Assembly: GCA_021805825.1 (NCBI GenBank)
Contig: JAJZEC010000001.1
Coordinates: 62,001-126,000 of the forward strand
Length of the DNA stretch: 64,000 nt
Direction of reading: 5' to 3'
Source: Pseudomonadota bacterium
Lineage (GTDB): Bacteria; Pseudomonadota; Gammaproteobacteria; Burkholderiales; Burkholderiaceae_C
Shown: piece after piece, positions 40,705-50,494 of the stretch
How positions within the stretch are numbered: the first letter of the stretch is position 1
Layout: every line of letters starts with the position of its first letter
Made by a program: the position numbers and the translations under genes
Notes under the pieces: generated by a model
What the model saw: the letters and a program-made list of their open reading frames with translations, nothing else
Database searches by the model: none
Told to the model about the DNA's origin: nothing

Positions 40705-43700
40705 ACCTGAGCGCGCCGTTCATCCGGCGTCGCGTGGCGACCACCCTGCTGGCGCTGGCCGTGCTGCTGGCCGGTGCGGTGGCCTTCCTGCAGTTGCCGG
40801 TGTCCCCGCTGCCGCAGGTGGATTTTCCGACGATCGTCGTGCAGGCCAGCCTGGCTGGCGCCAGCCCGCAGGTCATGGCCGCCACCGTCGCCACCCCGCT
40901 GGAGCGCGCGCTGGGGACGATTTCCGGCATCAGCCAGATGACTTCCAGCAGCGACCTGGGCTCGACGCGGGTGGTGCTGCAGTTCGATCTGTCGAAGAAC
41001 ATCAACGACGCGGCACGCGAGGTGCAGGCAGCGATCAACGCCGCGCAGCCGCTGCTGCCCAGCGGGCTGGCCGGCAACCCGACCTACCGCAAGGTCAATC
41101 CGGCGGACTCGCCGATCATGATCATCGCCCTGACGTCGAAGGTGCTGTCGCGCGGCCAGATGTACGACGCGGCCTCGACCATCCTGGCGCAGAAGATCTC
41201 CCAGCTGCCTGGGATCGGCCAGGTGATCGTCGGAGGCTCGGCGTTGCCGGCAGTGCGTGTCGAAGTCGATCTGCCCCGCCTGGACAGCCTGGGAATCGGC
41301 CTCGAGCAACTGCGCCAGGCGATCGCCGACGCCAACGTCGACGCCCCGAAGGGAGCCATCGACAGCGGCGGCCGGCGCTGGCAGGTGGCGGCCAACGACC
41401 AGCTCAGCCTGCCCGCGCAGTACCGCGACATCACGGTTGCCTACCGCGACGGGGTCGCCGTGCCGCTGTCGCAGGTGGCCTCGGTGCGGGAGGGCCTGCA
41501 GGACACGCGCAACGTGGGCCTGGCCGACGGCAGGCCGGCGGTGCTGCTGATCGTGTTCCGCCAGCCCGGGGCGAACATCATCCAGGCAGTCGACGGCGTG
41601 CAGGCCGCGCTGCCGGGCCTGCAGGCGTCGATCCCGGCGGCCATCGACGTGCGCGTGCTGTCGGATCGGACGACCACCATCCGCGCTTCGCTGCGCGAGG
41701 TCGAGAGCACCCTGCTGCTCGCGGTGCTGCTGGTGGTGCTGGTCGTCTGGGCCTTCCTGCGCGACTGGCGCGCGACCCTCATCCCCGCGCTGGCGGTTCC
41801 GCTGTCGCTGGTGGGTACCTTCGCCGCCATGTGGCTGCTCGGCTATTCGCTGGACAATCTGTCCTTGATGGCGCTGATCGTGGCGACGGGCTTCGTGGTC
41901 GACGACGCCATCGTGGTCACCGAGAACATCGCGCGCCATGTCGAACTCGGCCTGCCGCCCTTGCAGGCCGCGCTGCGCGGCGCGCGCGAGGTCGGGTTCA
42001 CGGTGCTGTCGATGAGCCTGTCGCTGGTCGCGGTCTTCCTGCCGGTGCTGTTCATGGGAGGCGTCATAGGCCGGCTGTTCCATGAATTCGCCGTCACCCT
42101 GTCGGTGGCCATTGGCATTTCCCTGCTGGTGTCGTTGACCGTCACCCCGATGCTCGCATCGCGCTGGCTGCGCCCGGCAGCCGCGGGCGGCGCGCCGCGG
42201 CTGCAGCGAGCCTGGGACGCGGTGCATGCGGCCTACGCGGACAGCCTGCGCGTGGCGCTGCGCCATCCTCTGCTGATGCTGCTGCTGTTCTTCGGCAGCA
42301 TCGCGCTGGCCGGCTACCTGTACGCCGTGGTGCCCAAGGGCTTTTTTCCGACCCAGGACACCGGCCTGCTGCTGGGCTCGGTGCATGCCGACCAGTCGAC
42401 ATCCTTCCAGGCCATGAGCCGCCGCCTGGATCGCATCGTGGGAATCGTGCGCGCCAATCCGGCGGTGCAGCATGTGATGGCATTCGCCGACGGTGGCAGC
42501 GGGGCCTTCCTGTACATACAGCTCAAGCCGATTTCCCGCCGCGTCGGGGTGCAGCAGGTGATGGTGCAGTTGCGCCGGGCCTTGTCCGGCGTCGGCGGCA
42601 TGCGGGTGTTCCTGTTCCCCGGACAGGATATCCACGTCGGCGGTCGCGCGGCGCAGGCGATGTACGAATACACCCTGCAATCGGGCGACCTGCAGCAGCT
42701 GCTGCGCTGGGAGCCGAAGGTGCTGGAGGCCTTCCGGCGCATACCCGGCATGAACAATGTCAACAGCGACGAGCAGGCCAGCGGCCTGGAGCTGCGTCTG
42801 GTCATCGACCGGGCCGCGGCGGCGCGCCTGGGCATTCCCATCGCCACCATCGATGCCACGCTGAACGACGCCTTCGGGCAGCGCCTGGTGTCGACCATCT
42901 ATGCGCCGCTGAACCAGTACCGGGTGGTGCTGGAGGCGGCGCAGGCCTACCAGCGCGACCGCAATGCCTTGCGCCGGGTGCATGTGGTGGCGCCGTCGGG
43001 AGCCGTGGTTCCTCTGGGACAGCTGGTGCACTACGAACTGGGCAACACTCCGCTGTCGGTGAACCACCAGGGTCTGTTCGCGTCGGCCACCATCTTCTTC
43101 AACCTCGACCCCGGTGTGTCGCTGAGCCAGGCGCAGTCGCGCATCCAGCAGGCCATGGCCGAGATCGCCCTGCCGGCGGACGTCCACGGCGGATTCCAGG
43201 GCACGGCGCGGGTGTTCGCGCAGACCCTGAACAACCAGCCGCTGTTCATCCTGGCGGCGATCTTCGCGATCTACGTGGTGCTGGGCATGCTCTACGAAAG
43301 CACTCTGCACCCGCTGACCATCCTGTCGACCCTGCCGCCGGCCGGGGTCGGCGCGGTGCTGGCGCTGATGCTGTTCCACACCGAGTTCTCGATCATTGCC
43401 CTGATCGGGGTGTTCCTGCTGATCGGCATCGTGAAGAAGAACGCGATCCTGATGGTGGATTTCGCGCTGCAGGCCGAGCGCACGCAGGGGCTGGATCCGC
43501 GCGAGGCCATCTACCGCGCGGCGACGCAGCGACTGCGCCCGATCCTCATGACCACCATGGCCGCGTTGCTCACCGCGCTGCCGCTGGCCTTGATCACCGG
43601 CGACGGCGCGGAAATGCGCCAGCCGCTGGGCATCGCCATCTCCGGAGGGCTGGTCGTCAGCCAGGCGCTGACCCTCTACACCACTCCGGTCATCTACCTC

Positions 43701-43781
43701 GAGCTCGACCGCCTGCGCCGCTGGACGCTGCGCCGCTTCGGTCGTCGCGTCGACCCGATGCCCCTGGACTCCCTGCCATGA
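40701..43781 (+). CDS. mdtC: RND multidrug efflux transporter, MdtC type
   Basis: The second RND subunit, 1026 aa. The GTG start at 40701 follows GGAGGAGG and overlaps the mdtB stop; the track start at 40665 lies inside mdtB. It begins [24 protein letters not shown] and holds the same relay: [15 protein letters not shown] and [15 protein letters not shown]. MdtC is regarded as the substrate-handling partner of MdtB in E. coli. It overlaps the outer membrane gene by four bases (ATGA). Confidence 0.93.
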   Translation: MNLSAPFIRRRVATTLLALAVLLAGAVAFLQLPVSPLPQVDFPTIVVQASLAGASPQVMAATVATPLERALGTISGISQMTSSSDLGSTRVVLQFDLSKNINDAAREVQAAINAAQPLLPSGLAGNPTYRKVNPADSPIMIIALTSKVLSRGQMYDAASTILAQKISQLPGIGQVIVGGSALPAVRVEVDLPRLDSLGIGLEQLRQAIADANVDAPKGAIDSGGRRWQVAANDQLSLPAQYRDITVAYRDGVAVPLSQVASVREGLQDTRNVGLADGRPAVLLIVFRQPGANIIQAVDGVQAALPGLQASIPAAIDVRVLSDRTTTIRASLREVESTLLLAVLLVVLVVWAFLRDWRATLIPALAVPLSLVGTFAAMWLLGYSLDNLSLMALIVATGFVVDDAIVVTENIARHVELGLPPLQAALRGAREVGFTVLSMSLSLVAVFLPVLFMGGVIGRLFHEFAVTLSVAIGISLLVSLTVTPMLASRWLRPAAAGGAPRLQRAWDAVHAAYADSLRVALRHPLLMLLLFFGSIALAGYLYAVVPKGFFPTQDTGLLLGSVHADQSTSFQAMSRRLDRIVGIVRANPAVQHVMAFADGGSGAFLYIQLKPISRRVGVQQVMVQLRRALSGVGGMRVFLFPGQDIHVGGRAAQAMYEYTLQSGDLQQLLRWEPKVLEAFRRIPGMNNVNSDEQASGLELRLVIDRAAAARLGIPIATIDATLNDAFGQRLVSTIYAPLNQYRVVLEAAQAYQRDRNALRRVHVVAPSGAVVPLGQLVHYELGNTPLSVNHQGLFASATIFFNLDPGVSLSQAQSRIQQAMAEIALPADVHGGFQGTARVFAQTLNNQPLFILAAIFAIYVVLGMLYESTLHPLTILSTLPPAGVGAVLALMLFHTEFSIIALIGVFLLIGIVKKNAILMVDFALQAERTQGLDPREAIYRAATQRLRPILMTTMAALLTALPLALITGDGAEMRQPLGIAISGGLVVSQALTLYTTPVIYLELDRLRRWTLRRFGRRVDPMPLDSLP

Positions 43782-45226
43782 ATCCAGCATCCTCGCGCAG
43801 TCCCCGCCGGCCCGCGATCCTGCTGGCCTTGCTGCTCGCCGCCTGCTCGGCGCAGCCGCCGATGCCCGCGCTGCACACCGCGATGCCCGCGACCTGGGGC
43901 AGCACCGGATCCTGGGCCCAGGCTCCGGCACCGGTGTCGATGCCCGTAGACGGCGCCTGGTGGAAGGTGTTCGACGACCCCGAACTGGATCGGCTGCAGC
44001 ATGCCTTGCTGCTGCACAACCAGAGCCTGGCCGCGCAACTGGCGATCCACGAGCAGGCGCAGGCCGCGCTGGAACAGGCCCGCGCGGCGGAATACCCGAG
44101 CCTGTCGACGCAGGTCGGGGGCAGCCGCGGCGCAGCCGCGGGCGCCGGGGTCGGAGCGCGCAACCAGGTCTCGGCTCAACTGTCGGCGAGCTGGGAGCCC
44201 GACTTGTGGGGGCGCGTGCGGCTGCAGGTCGAGCAGGGCAGGGCGCAGTTGCGGGCCAGTGCCGACACCCTGCGTGCCACCCGCCTGAGCCTGCAGGCGA
44301 GCCTGGCGCAGAGCTATCTGCAGTTGCGCGTGGTGGATGCCCAGTCGGCGCTTGCCGAGCGCACGGTGCGCGACTACGCGCAGGCGCTGCAGCTGACCCT
44401 GCACCGCCTGCAGGGTGGCGTGGCCACCGACGCCGACGTGGCGCAGGCGCGCACCCAGCTGCTCCAGGCGCAGACCGCGCGCACCGATCTGGAGGTCACG
44501 CGCAAGCAGTTGCTGGACGCCATCGCGGTGCTCAGCGGCGCACCGGCCCCGCGCTTTGCCTTGGCCGCGGGGCAGGCGCTGCCGCGGCTGCCGCGCATAC
44601 CGGCCGGGATCCCGGCGCAACTGCTGCTGCGGCGCCCCGACCTGGCCGCCGCGCAGCAGCAGGTGCAGGCGGCGAACGCGCAGATCGGCATCGCCGAACG
44701 CGCCTGGCTGCCGGCGCTGACCCTGGGCGCCAGCGGTGGAAGCCAGGCTTCCGCGCTGGCCGGGCTGCTGCGCGCGCCCAGCCTGTACTGGTCGCTGGGC
44801 CCGAGCCTGGCGGCCACGCTGTTCGACGGCGGCCTGCGCAGCGCGCAACTGGCGAGCAGCCGGGCCGCCTACCGCCAGGTCGTGGCCCAGTACCGCCAGG
44901 CCGTGCTGCAGGCCATGCAGCAGGTGGAGGACAACCTGGGGGCGCAGCGCATCCTGCGTGCAGAGGCGCTGCAACAGGCGCAACTGGTGCAGGCCGCCGA
45001 GCTTTCGCTGCGCCTGGTGCTGAGCCAATACAAGGCGGGCACCGTCAGCTACCTGAACGTGATCAACGCGCAGACCGCGGCGACCAGCGCGCGCAACGGC
45101 GTGCTGGCGCTGCGCCAACGGCGCTACGCGGCCGCGGTCGGTCTGATCGCCGCCCTCGGCGGTGCCTGGAGCGACGGCCGCGGCCCGGGCGTCGCGGATT
45201 CCTCGGCACGGCCGCCCGGCCCCTGA
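43778..45226 (+). CDS. RND efflux outer membrane lipoprotein (NodT/OprM family)
   Basis: The TolC-like exit duct of the Mdt pump. 482 aa. A lipoprotein signal peptide ends in LLAACSAQ, so Cys23 should be acylated. The duplicated outer membrane efflux protein domains appear as DGAWWKVFDDPELDRLQHALLLHNQSL and IPAGIPAQLLLRRPDLAAAQQQVQAANAQIGIAERAWLPAL; LSQYKAGTVSYLNVINAQ is characteristic. Fourth gene of the operon, so the pump is complete in this window. Confidence 0.93.
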   Translation: MNPASSRSPRRPAILLALLLAACSAQPPMPALHTAMPATWGSTGSWAQAPAPVSMPVDGAWWKVFDDPELDRLQHALLLHNQSLAAQLAIHEQAQAALEQARAAEYPSLSTQVGGSRGAAAGAGVGARNQVSAQLSASWEPDLWGRVRLQVEQGRAQLRASADTLRATRLSLQASLAQSYLQLRVVDAQSALAERTVRDYAQALQLTLHRLQGGVATDADVAQARTQLLQAQTARTDLEVTRKQLLDAIAVLSGAPAPRFALAAGQALPRLPRIPAGIPAQLLLRRPDLAAAQQQVQAANAQIGIAERAWLPALTLGASGGSQASALAGLLRAPSLYWSLGPSLAATLFDGGLRSAQLASSRAAYRQVVAQYRQAVLQAMQQVEDNLGAQRILRAEALQQAQLVQAAELSLRLVLSQYKAGTVSYLNVINAQTAATSARNGVLALRQRRYAAAVGLIAALGGAWSDGRGPGVADSSARPPGP

Positions 45227-45257
45227 TCCGGCGCCAAGCCTCTCACCGTCTCCTCGC

Positions 45258-46718
45258 ATGCCGACCTCCCCTCCGATGCCGGGCCCCGCGCCGGCCCCCG
45301 ACACCGCGCAGCCGGTGCGCGTGGCGCGCTTCGCGCAGCTGTTCACCGCGGTGATGCTGCCGATCTTCCTGGCCGCGCTCGACCAGACCCTGCTGGCCAC
45401 GGCCACGCCGGCGATCGCGCGCGACTTCGGCAACCTGCACGACAGCACCTGGATTGCCGTCGGCTACCTGCTGGCCTCCACCATCATGGCCCCGCTGTAC
45501 GGGCGCCTGGGCGATCGCTACGGCCGGCGCGATGCGCTGCTGGGGGCGCTGGCGCTGTTTGCCGCGGGCTCGGTGGCGTGTGCCGCGAGTCCCGGCATGT
45601 GGTGGCTGATCGCCGCGCGCGTGCTGCAGGGCCTGGGTGGGGGCGGGCTCATGGTGATGAGCCAGGCGCTGATCGGCGAGGTCGTGCCGCCGCGCCAGCG
45701 TCCGCGCTTTCAGGCCTGGCTCAGCGGCGTGTTCGTGTTGTCGAGCGTCACCGGCCCGGTGGTCGGCGGCCTGGTGGTCAGCGCCTACAGCTGGCGCTGG
45801 CTGTTCGTCGCCAACCTGCCGTTGTGCGCGGTGGCCGCCTGGCGGGTGGCGCGCCTGCAGCGCGTGCGCGGCCACGCCGAGCCCGGGCAGGAGCACGATG
45901 CGGCCGGGGTGCTGCTGTTCTCCACGGGCGCCGCGCTGGCGCTGCTCTGGCTGACCCTGGCCGGGCACCGCTTCGGCTGGTTGTCGGCCCCCAGCCTGGG
46001 CATGGCCTCCGGCGCCTGCGCGCTGGCCTGGCTGCTGCTGCGCCATGAACGACGCCAGCGCCATCCTTTTCTTCCGCTTGAATTGCTGCGCCTGGCGCCG
46101 ATCGCGTGGATCACGCTGACGGTCATGTTGTTCGCCTGCAGCATGTTCGCCCTGGTGTTCTTCCTTCCTGTCTACCTGCAGATCGCCCACCACGGCAGCG
46201 CGGCACATGCGGGGCTTCTGCTGCTGCCGCTGACGGTGGGCATCGTCCTCGGCGCCAACGCCAGCGGGCGCGTGATCGCGCGCAGCGGCCGGCCCGACCT
46301 GCCCCCGCGCTTCGGCCTGACGCTGTCGGCGGCCGCGCTGCTGGCGCTGGCCTTCGCTCCGGCGCAGAGCCTGCAGGTCGGCGCGCTGGGCATGCTGGCC
46401 GGCCTGGGCTTTGGCAGCGTCATGCCCAGCGCGCAACTGCTGGTGCAGACGGTGGCCGGGCGCAGCCGACTCGGAGCGGCCGCGGCGACCATCTCGCTGG
46501 CCCGCTCCACCGGTGCCTCGCTGGGCACCGCGGTGTTCGGCGCGCTGGTGTTCGGGCTGGTCTCGCCGGCCGACCTGCACGCCGCCTTGCATGCGGCGGG
46601 TGGGGCGGTGGCCTTGCGCGTGACGCATGCCTTCCATGTCGGCTTCGCGGCCGCCGCGGCCCTGACGCTGGTGGCCGTGGTGGCCGCCAGTCGGGTGCCC
46701 CGAGTCGACCTCGAGTAG
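45258..46718 (+). CDS. DHA2 family MFS drug transporter
   Basis: A 486-aa major facilitator with about 14 hydrophobic segments. Signatures are LDQTLLATATPAIARDFG (TM1), YGRLGDRYGRRDALL (motif A) and SGVFVLSSVTGPVVGGLVVSAYSWRWLFVANLP (motif C). No EmrA-type adaptor lies next to it, so it probably pumps into the periplasm, where MdtABC could take over (inference). It begins 31 bp after the outer membrane gene and may be cotranscribed. Confidence 0.9.
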   Translation: MPTSPPMPGPAPAPDTAQPVRVARFAQLFTAVMLPIFLAALDQTLLATATPAIARDFGNLHDSTWIAVGYLLASTIMAPLYGRLGDRYGRRDALLGALALFAAGSVACAASPGMWWLIAARVLQGLGGGGLMVMSQALIGEVVPPRQRPRFQAWLSGVFVLSSVTGPVVGGLVVSAYSWRWLFVANLPLCAVAAWRVARLQRVRGHAEPGQEHDAAGVLLFSTGAALALLWLTLAGHRFGWLSAPSLGMASGACALAWLLLRHERRQRHPFLPLELLRLAPIAWITLTVMLFACSMFALVFFLPVYLQIAHHGSAAHAGLLLLPLTVGIVLGANASGRVIARSGRPDLPPRFGLTLSAAALLALAFAPAQSLQVGALGMLAGLGFGSVMPSAQLLVQTVAGRSRLGAAAATISLARSTGASLGTAVFGALVFGLVSPADLHAALHAAGGAVALRVTHAFHVGFAAAAALTLVAVVAASRVPRVDLE

Positions 46719-46725
46719 CCGGCGC

Positions 46726-46752
46726 GGCCGGCGCGTTCAGCCCGCGCCGGCC
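46726..46752. terminator. Strong hairpin between convergent MFS and moeB-like genes
   Basis: GGCCGGCGCG and CGCGCCGGCC (10-bp perfect arms) flank a 7-base loop that contains the stop codon of the minus-strand gene. It lies 7 bases after the MFS stop. No U-tract follows on either side. Confidence 0.5.
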
Positions 46753-47498
46753 TGCCCGCACACCGGACAGAGCGGATTGCGCGGCACGGCAATGCTGCGG
46801 ATGTCCATGTGCAGGCCGTCGATCAGCAGCAGCCGTCCCGCCAGGCTCTGCCCGGCGCCCGCCAGCAGCTTCAGCGCCTCCAGAGCCTGCAGGCTGCCGA
46901 CCACTCCGACCAGGGGAGCGGCCACTCCCATCACGGCACAGCGCACTTCCTCGACCGCCGCGTCGGGCTCGAACAGACAGGCGTAGCAGGGCCCTCGCGT
47001 GTCCGGGCGGCTGTCGAACACGCCGACCTGGCCGTCGAAGCCGAGGGCTGCACCGCTGACCAGGGGCACGGCGTGCCGCACGCAGGCTGCGTTCAGCGCA
47101 TGCCGGGTCGCGTAGTTGTCACTGCAATCGAGGGCCACCGAGGCGTCGTCGAGCAACAGGTCGAGCAGCGCCGCGTCGGCGCGCCGCGCGAGGGTGCGCA
47201 CCCGGGGGCCCGGGTTGATCTGCTGCATCGCCACGCGCGCCGATTCCACCTTGGGCTGGCCGATGCGCTGCTCGCTATGGGCGATCTGCCGCTGCAGGTT
47301 GGTGGCGTCGACGGTGTCGTCGTCGATCAGGGTGATGCGGCCTACCCCCGACGCGGCCAGGTACAGCGCCACAGGGGAGCCCAGGCCGCCGGCGCCCAGC
47401 ACCACGGCGTGCGCGTCCAGCAGCCTCTGCTGCCCCTCGACGCCGATGGCGTCGAGCAGGATATGCCGCGAGTAGCGCAGGAGTTCGGAGTCGTCCAT
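46737..47498 (-). CDS. MoeB/ThiF-like E1 adenylyltransferase
   Basis: Adenylates the C-terminal Gly-Gly of a small sulfur carrier (MoaD or ThiS) for molybdopterin or thiamine synthesis. 253 aa. It has LLRYSRHILLDAIGVEGQQRLLDAHAVVLGAGGLGSPVALYLAASGVG (ATP loop), LIDDDTVDATNLQRQIAH and the zinc cysteines CYACLF and CPVCGQ. No carrier or other moa/thi gene is near, so MoeB, ThiF and HesA cannot be separated. It is 34 bp downstream of the protease gene on the same strand. Confidence 0.9.
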   Translation of the reverse strand: MDDSELLRYSRHILLDAIGVEGQQRLLDAHAVVLGAGGLGSPVALYLAASGVGRITLIDDDTVDATNLQRQIAHSEQRIGQPKVESARVAMQQINPGPRVRTLARRADAALLDLLLDDASVALDCSDNYATRHALNAACVRHAVPLVSGAALGFDGQVGVFDSRPDTRGPCYACLFEPDAAVEEVRCAVMGVAAPLVGVVGSLQALEALKLLAGAGQSLAGRLLLIDGLHMDIRSIAVPRNPLCPVCGQAGAG

Positions 47499-47532
47499 CG
47501 AAGCCGCGGCCGGCGCGGCCGCCTGCCGCGCC

Positions 47533-49059
47533 TCAGTGCGCAGGCGCCGCCGCGGAAGCGGCGGGCGCGGGGGCCGACGCGGCCGCCCGGGCCGAGGCGG
47601 CTGGCGTCGCGGCAGCCGCAGGCGCCGAGGCTCCCGCCAGGATCCTGGGCACAGGCGATGTCAGCACCGGCTTGTGCTGCAGCAGGTTCAGAGCCTGCTC
47701 GAGCTGCCAGTCCTTGGCACTGCCGTAGGCGGGAAGCTTGGGGAATTTCTTCGGATCCTGCTCGATCTGTGCTTCCAGCGCGCGCCGGGCCTCCTGCTGG
47801 AGTTGCAGGGCCTTGCGCACCGCCGGCGAGCTCGACGCATCATTGCCGGTGCCGATCTGGTTGGCGTAGTCGACTTCGCGCATGCGCAGCGCCGCATAGG
47901 GATCGCCGCTCGGCAGCGGGCCGACGATGTAGTCCGGGCTGATGCCGCGCGCCTGGATCGACTGCCCGTTGGGCGTGAAATAGCGCGCGGTGGTCAGCTT
48001 CAGCGCGGTGTCAGGCCCCAGCGGCAGCACCGTCTGCACCGAGCCCTTGCCAAAGGTGGGCTCACCCATCACCACACCGCGCTTGTAGTCCTTCAGCGCA
48101 CCGGTGACGATCTCCGAGGCCGATGCCGAGCCCCCATTGACCAGCACCACCAGCGGAACCTTCTTGACCGCCGCCGGTAGCGAGGCCAGCGGGTTGTCGC
48201 CGACGGTGTTGGAGTAGTCGCTGGGTGTGTTGCGGTAGCTGGCGTTGGCCTCGGGGATCTGCCCGCGGGTGGAAACGATCACCGCGTCGGAGGGCAGGAA
48301 CGCCGAGGCCACGCCGACCGCGCTTTCCAGCAGGCCCCCGGGGTCGTTGCGCAGGTCGAGCACCAGGCCCTTGAGCTGCGGATCGGCCTTGTACAGCGCG
48401 TCGATGCTGGAAACGAACTGCGGCAGGGTGTCCGACTGGAACTGGCTGATGCGCACCCAGCCGTAGCCCGGCTGCACCATGCGGCTGCGCACGCTCTGGA
48501 CGTGGATCTCCTCCCGGGTGATGACCAGGGTGAAGCGGCGGTTCGCGCTCTTGCGCCACAGCGACAGGCTGACCTTGGTGCCCGGCTTGCCGCGCATCAG
48601 CTTGACCGCCCGATCCAGCGACAGCCCCTTGACCGCGGTGTTGTCGATCGAGGTGATCAGATCTCCAGCCTCGATGCCGGCGCGCGCCGCCGGAGAACCC
48701 TCGATCGGCGAGACGACTTCGATCAGGCCGTCGCGCGGGGCGATCTCGATGCCCACGCCGACGAATTTGCCGCTGGTGCTTTCGCGGAAGGCCTTGTAGT
48801 CCTTGACGTCGAGGTATTCCGAATGGGGGTCGAGGCCGTTGACCATGCCGTTGATGGCATCGTGCACCAGCTTGCTGCCCCGCACCGGCTCGAAGTAGTC
48901 GGCCTTGATCAGGCCGTAGACCGCCGCGAGTTGCTGCAGTTCATGCAGCGGCAACGGCGACACGGTACCGCGGGCGAAGGCCTGCAGTTGCAGGGTTCCC
49001 AGCGCGCCTGCGAGCACGCCGGCGCCCATCCAAGCAGCGAATCTGAATTTGCCAGCCAT
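47533..49059 (-). CDS. ctpA: S41 family carboxy-terminal processing protease (CtpA/Prc-like)
   Basis: A periplasmic serine protease that trims or degrades proteins from the C-terminus. 508 aa. A signal/anchor segment (FAAWMGAGVLAGALGTLQLQAFA) is followed by an N-terminal helical part, a PDZ domain (GVGIEIAPRDGLIEVVSPIEGSPAARAGIEAGDLI) and the catalytic core with NGGSASASEIVTGALKDY (Ser) and FGKGSVQTVLPL (Lys). The last 40 residues are a low-complexity Ala/Pro/Ser tail. Placed between gpmA and the moeB-like gene, a usual order in this group. Confidence 0.93.
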   Translation of the reverse strand: MAGKFRFAAWMGAGVLAGALGTLQLQAFARGTVSPLPLHELQQLAAVYGLIKADYFEPVRGSKLVHDAINGMVNGLDPHSEYLDVKDYKAFRESTSGKFVGVGIEIAPRDGLIEVVSPIEGSPAARAGIEAGDLITSIDNTAVKGLSLDRAVKLMRGKPGTKVSLSLWRKSANRRFTLVITREEIHVQSVRSRMVQPGYGWVRISQFQSDTLPQFVSSIDALYKADPQLKGLVLDLRNDPGGLLESAVGVASAFLPSDAVIVSTRGQIPEANASYRNTPSDYSNTVGDNPLASLPAAVKKVPLVVLVNGGSASASEIVTGALKDYKRGVVMGEPTFGKGSVQTVLPLGPDTALKLTTARYFTPNGQSIQARGISPDYIVGPLPSGDPYAALRMREVDYANQIGTGNDASSSPAVRKALQLQQEARRALEAQIEQDPKKFPKLPAYGSAKDWQLEQALNLLQHKPVLTSPVPRILAGASAPAAAATPAASARAAASAPAPAASAAAPAH

Positions 49060-49116
49060 GCAGGGTTCCTCGAATGCCGCAAGAGTATAGGCCCGGGGTG
49101 CCCGGCGCGCCCCGCT

Positions 49117-49824
49117 TCAGCCCTGCGCCGACGGCTGCTCGAGGTAGTAGCGATGCAGTGGGCGCAGTTCGGCGTCGAGCTCGTAGACCAGCGGGATGCC
49201 GTTGGGGATGTTCAGGCCGACGATATCGGCGTCGGAGATGCCGTCCAGGTGCTTGATGATCGCGCGCATCGAATTGCCATGGGACACCGCCAGCACGCGG
49301 CGGCCCGCGCGGATCGCCGGCGCCAGCGATTCCTCCCACAGCGGCAGCACCCGATGCACGGTGTCCTGCAGGCACTCGGCCAGCGGCAACTCGGCGGCAT
49401 TGACCTTGGCGTAGCGCGGATCCGCGGCCAGCTGCTGGCGGTGCGATTCATCCATCAGGGGCGGACGCACGTCGTAGCTGCGCCGCCAGAGCAGGACCTG
49501 CTCGTCGCCGAAGCGGGCCGCGGTCTCGGCCTTGTTCAGGCCCTGAAGGGCTCCGTAGTGGCGCTCGTTGAGCCTCCAGCTGTGCACCGTCGGCAGCCAC
49601 ATGCGATCCATTTCCTCCAGGCACAGCCACAAGGTGCGCACCGCACGCTTGAGCACCGAGGTATAGGCCAGGTCGAAGTCCAGTCCGTGGGACTTCAGCA
49701 GCTGGCCGGCGCGGCGTGCCTCGGCGGCGCCCTTGTCGGTGATGTCCACGTCCACCCAGCCGGTGAAGCGGTTTTCCTGGTTCCAGGTCGACTCGCCGTG
49801 GCGAATCATCACGAGTTTGTGCAT
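49117..49824 (-). CDS. gpmA: 2,3-bisphosphoglycerate-dependent phosphoglycerate mutase
   Basis: Interconverts 3- and 2-phosphoglycerate in glycolysis. The start at [23 protein letters not shown] (49824) gives 235 aa; nine extra track residues are not conserved. The phospho-histidine lies in RHGES; other catalytic residues are in [15 protein letters not shown] and [16 protein letters not shown]. It is divergent from the rhodanese gene across a 115-bp gap with a large dyad. Confidence 0.96.
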   Translation of the reverse strand: MHKLVMIRHGESTWNQENRFTGWVDVDITDKGAAEARRAGQLLKSHGLDFDLAYTSVLKRAVRTLWLCLEEMDRMWLPTVHSWRLNERHYGALQGLNKAETAARFGDEQVLLWRRSYDVRPPLMDESHRQQLAADPRYAKVNAAELPLAECLQDTVHRVLPLWEESLAPAIRAGRRVLAVSHGNSMRAIIKHLDGISDADIVGLNIPNGIPLVYELDAELRPLHRYYLEQPSAQG

Positions 49825-49832
49825 GGCGGGAA

Positions 49833-49891
49833 GGCGGCGCGGCGCGTGCAAAGCCTCTATCGTAGTGCAGGCGCGGCACGCGCGAGCCGCC
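49833..49891. promoter_or_regulatory. Large dyad in the gpmA/rhodanese divergent region
   Basis: GCGCGTGC (49842-49849) and GCACGCGC (49876-49883) form an inner 8-bp inverted repeat; GGCGGC (49833-49838) and GCCGCC (49886-49891) an outer 6-bp one. The structure lies between the two divergent start codons and directly upstream of a TACAAT at 49901-49906. Confidence 0.4.
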
Positions 49892-49900
49892 GCAAGTTCC

Positions 49901-49906
49901 TACAAT
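49901..49906 (+). promoter_or_regulatory. Putative -10 element (TACAAT) of the rhodanese-grxC transcript
   Basis: CCTACAAT occurs 34 bases before the GTG start of the rhodanese gene. No -35 hexamer is apparent at 16-18 bases upstream. Confidence 0.4.
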
Positions 49907-49939
49907 ACGTGGTTGGCCTACAGCCTCGTGGAGTGCAAC

Positions 49940-50353
49940 GTGAAGTTCATCATCGACAACCTGGCGCTGATCGCCATTGCCCTGGTATCGGGTGGAATGC
50001 TGCTGTGGACTTCGTTCGCGCGCGGTGGCAGCCCGGGCGGGGTCTCGGCGGCCGAGGCCGTGCGCCTGATGAATCGGGAGAAGGGCGTGCTGATCGACGT
50101 CTGCGAGCCCGGCGAGCACGCGGCCGGCCATTGCACCGGGGCGCGCAACATTCCGCTCGATCAGCTCGAGAAGCGCGCCGCCGAATTGCCCAAGAACAAG
50201 CAGTTGCCGGTGCTGCTGATGTGCCAGACCGGGGCGCGCTCGGGGCGCGCCGCGGCCACCCTGCGCAAGCTCGGCTACGAGCGCGCGCTGCCGGTCAACG
50301 GCGGGCTGAGGGCCTGGCGCGAGGCCGGGCTGCCGGTGGAGAAGGCCGCCTGA
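49940..50353 (+). CDS. Membrane-anchored rhodanese-like sulfurtransferase
   Basis: 137 aa, GTG start at 49940 with GGAG seven bases before it. An N-terminal membrane anchor (FIIDNLALIAIALVSGGMLLWTSFA) is followed by one rhodanese domain: VSAAEAVRLMNREKGVLIDVCEPGEHAAGHCTGARNIPLDQL. The active-site loop MCQTGARSGRAAATLRKLGY carries the persulfide Cys. The YibN-like gene typically precedes grxC and secB in betaproteobacteria, as here. The sulfur acceptor is unknown. Confidence 0.92.
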   Translation: MKFIIDNLALIAIALVSGGMLLWTSFARGGSPGGVSAAEAVRLMNREKGVLIDVCEPGEHAAGHCTGARNIPLDQLEKRAAELPKNKQLPVLLMCQTGARSGRAAATLRKLGYERALPVNGGLRAWREAGLPVEKAA

Positions 50354-50416
50354 TGCGGGAGACCTGAAGAGCGAGGGCGGCCTGCAGAGCGCCCACGTCC
50401 CGGGTTTCGTCCCCCC

Positions 50417-50449
50417 CAGCCCCGGGCTGCGGCCAGCCCGCCGGGGCTG
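50417..50449 (+). terminator. GC hairpin between rhodanese and grxC
   Basis: CAGCCCCGG pairs with CCGGGGCTG; an alternative inner stem CGGGCTG/CAGCCCG uses overlapping bases, so only one can form at a time. No U-tract follows. It could be a transcript end, a processing site or a spacer structure. Confidence 0.3.
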
Positions 50450-50494
50450 ATCGCTTCGAAGACCTCAGCAACCACGACACAAGGAGATCGGGCC

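Noticed and set aside
40626-43931. 1101-aa minus-strand ORF antisense to mdtC
   Set aside because: Same reason: a high-GC antisense shadow of a conserved gene.
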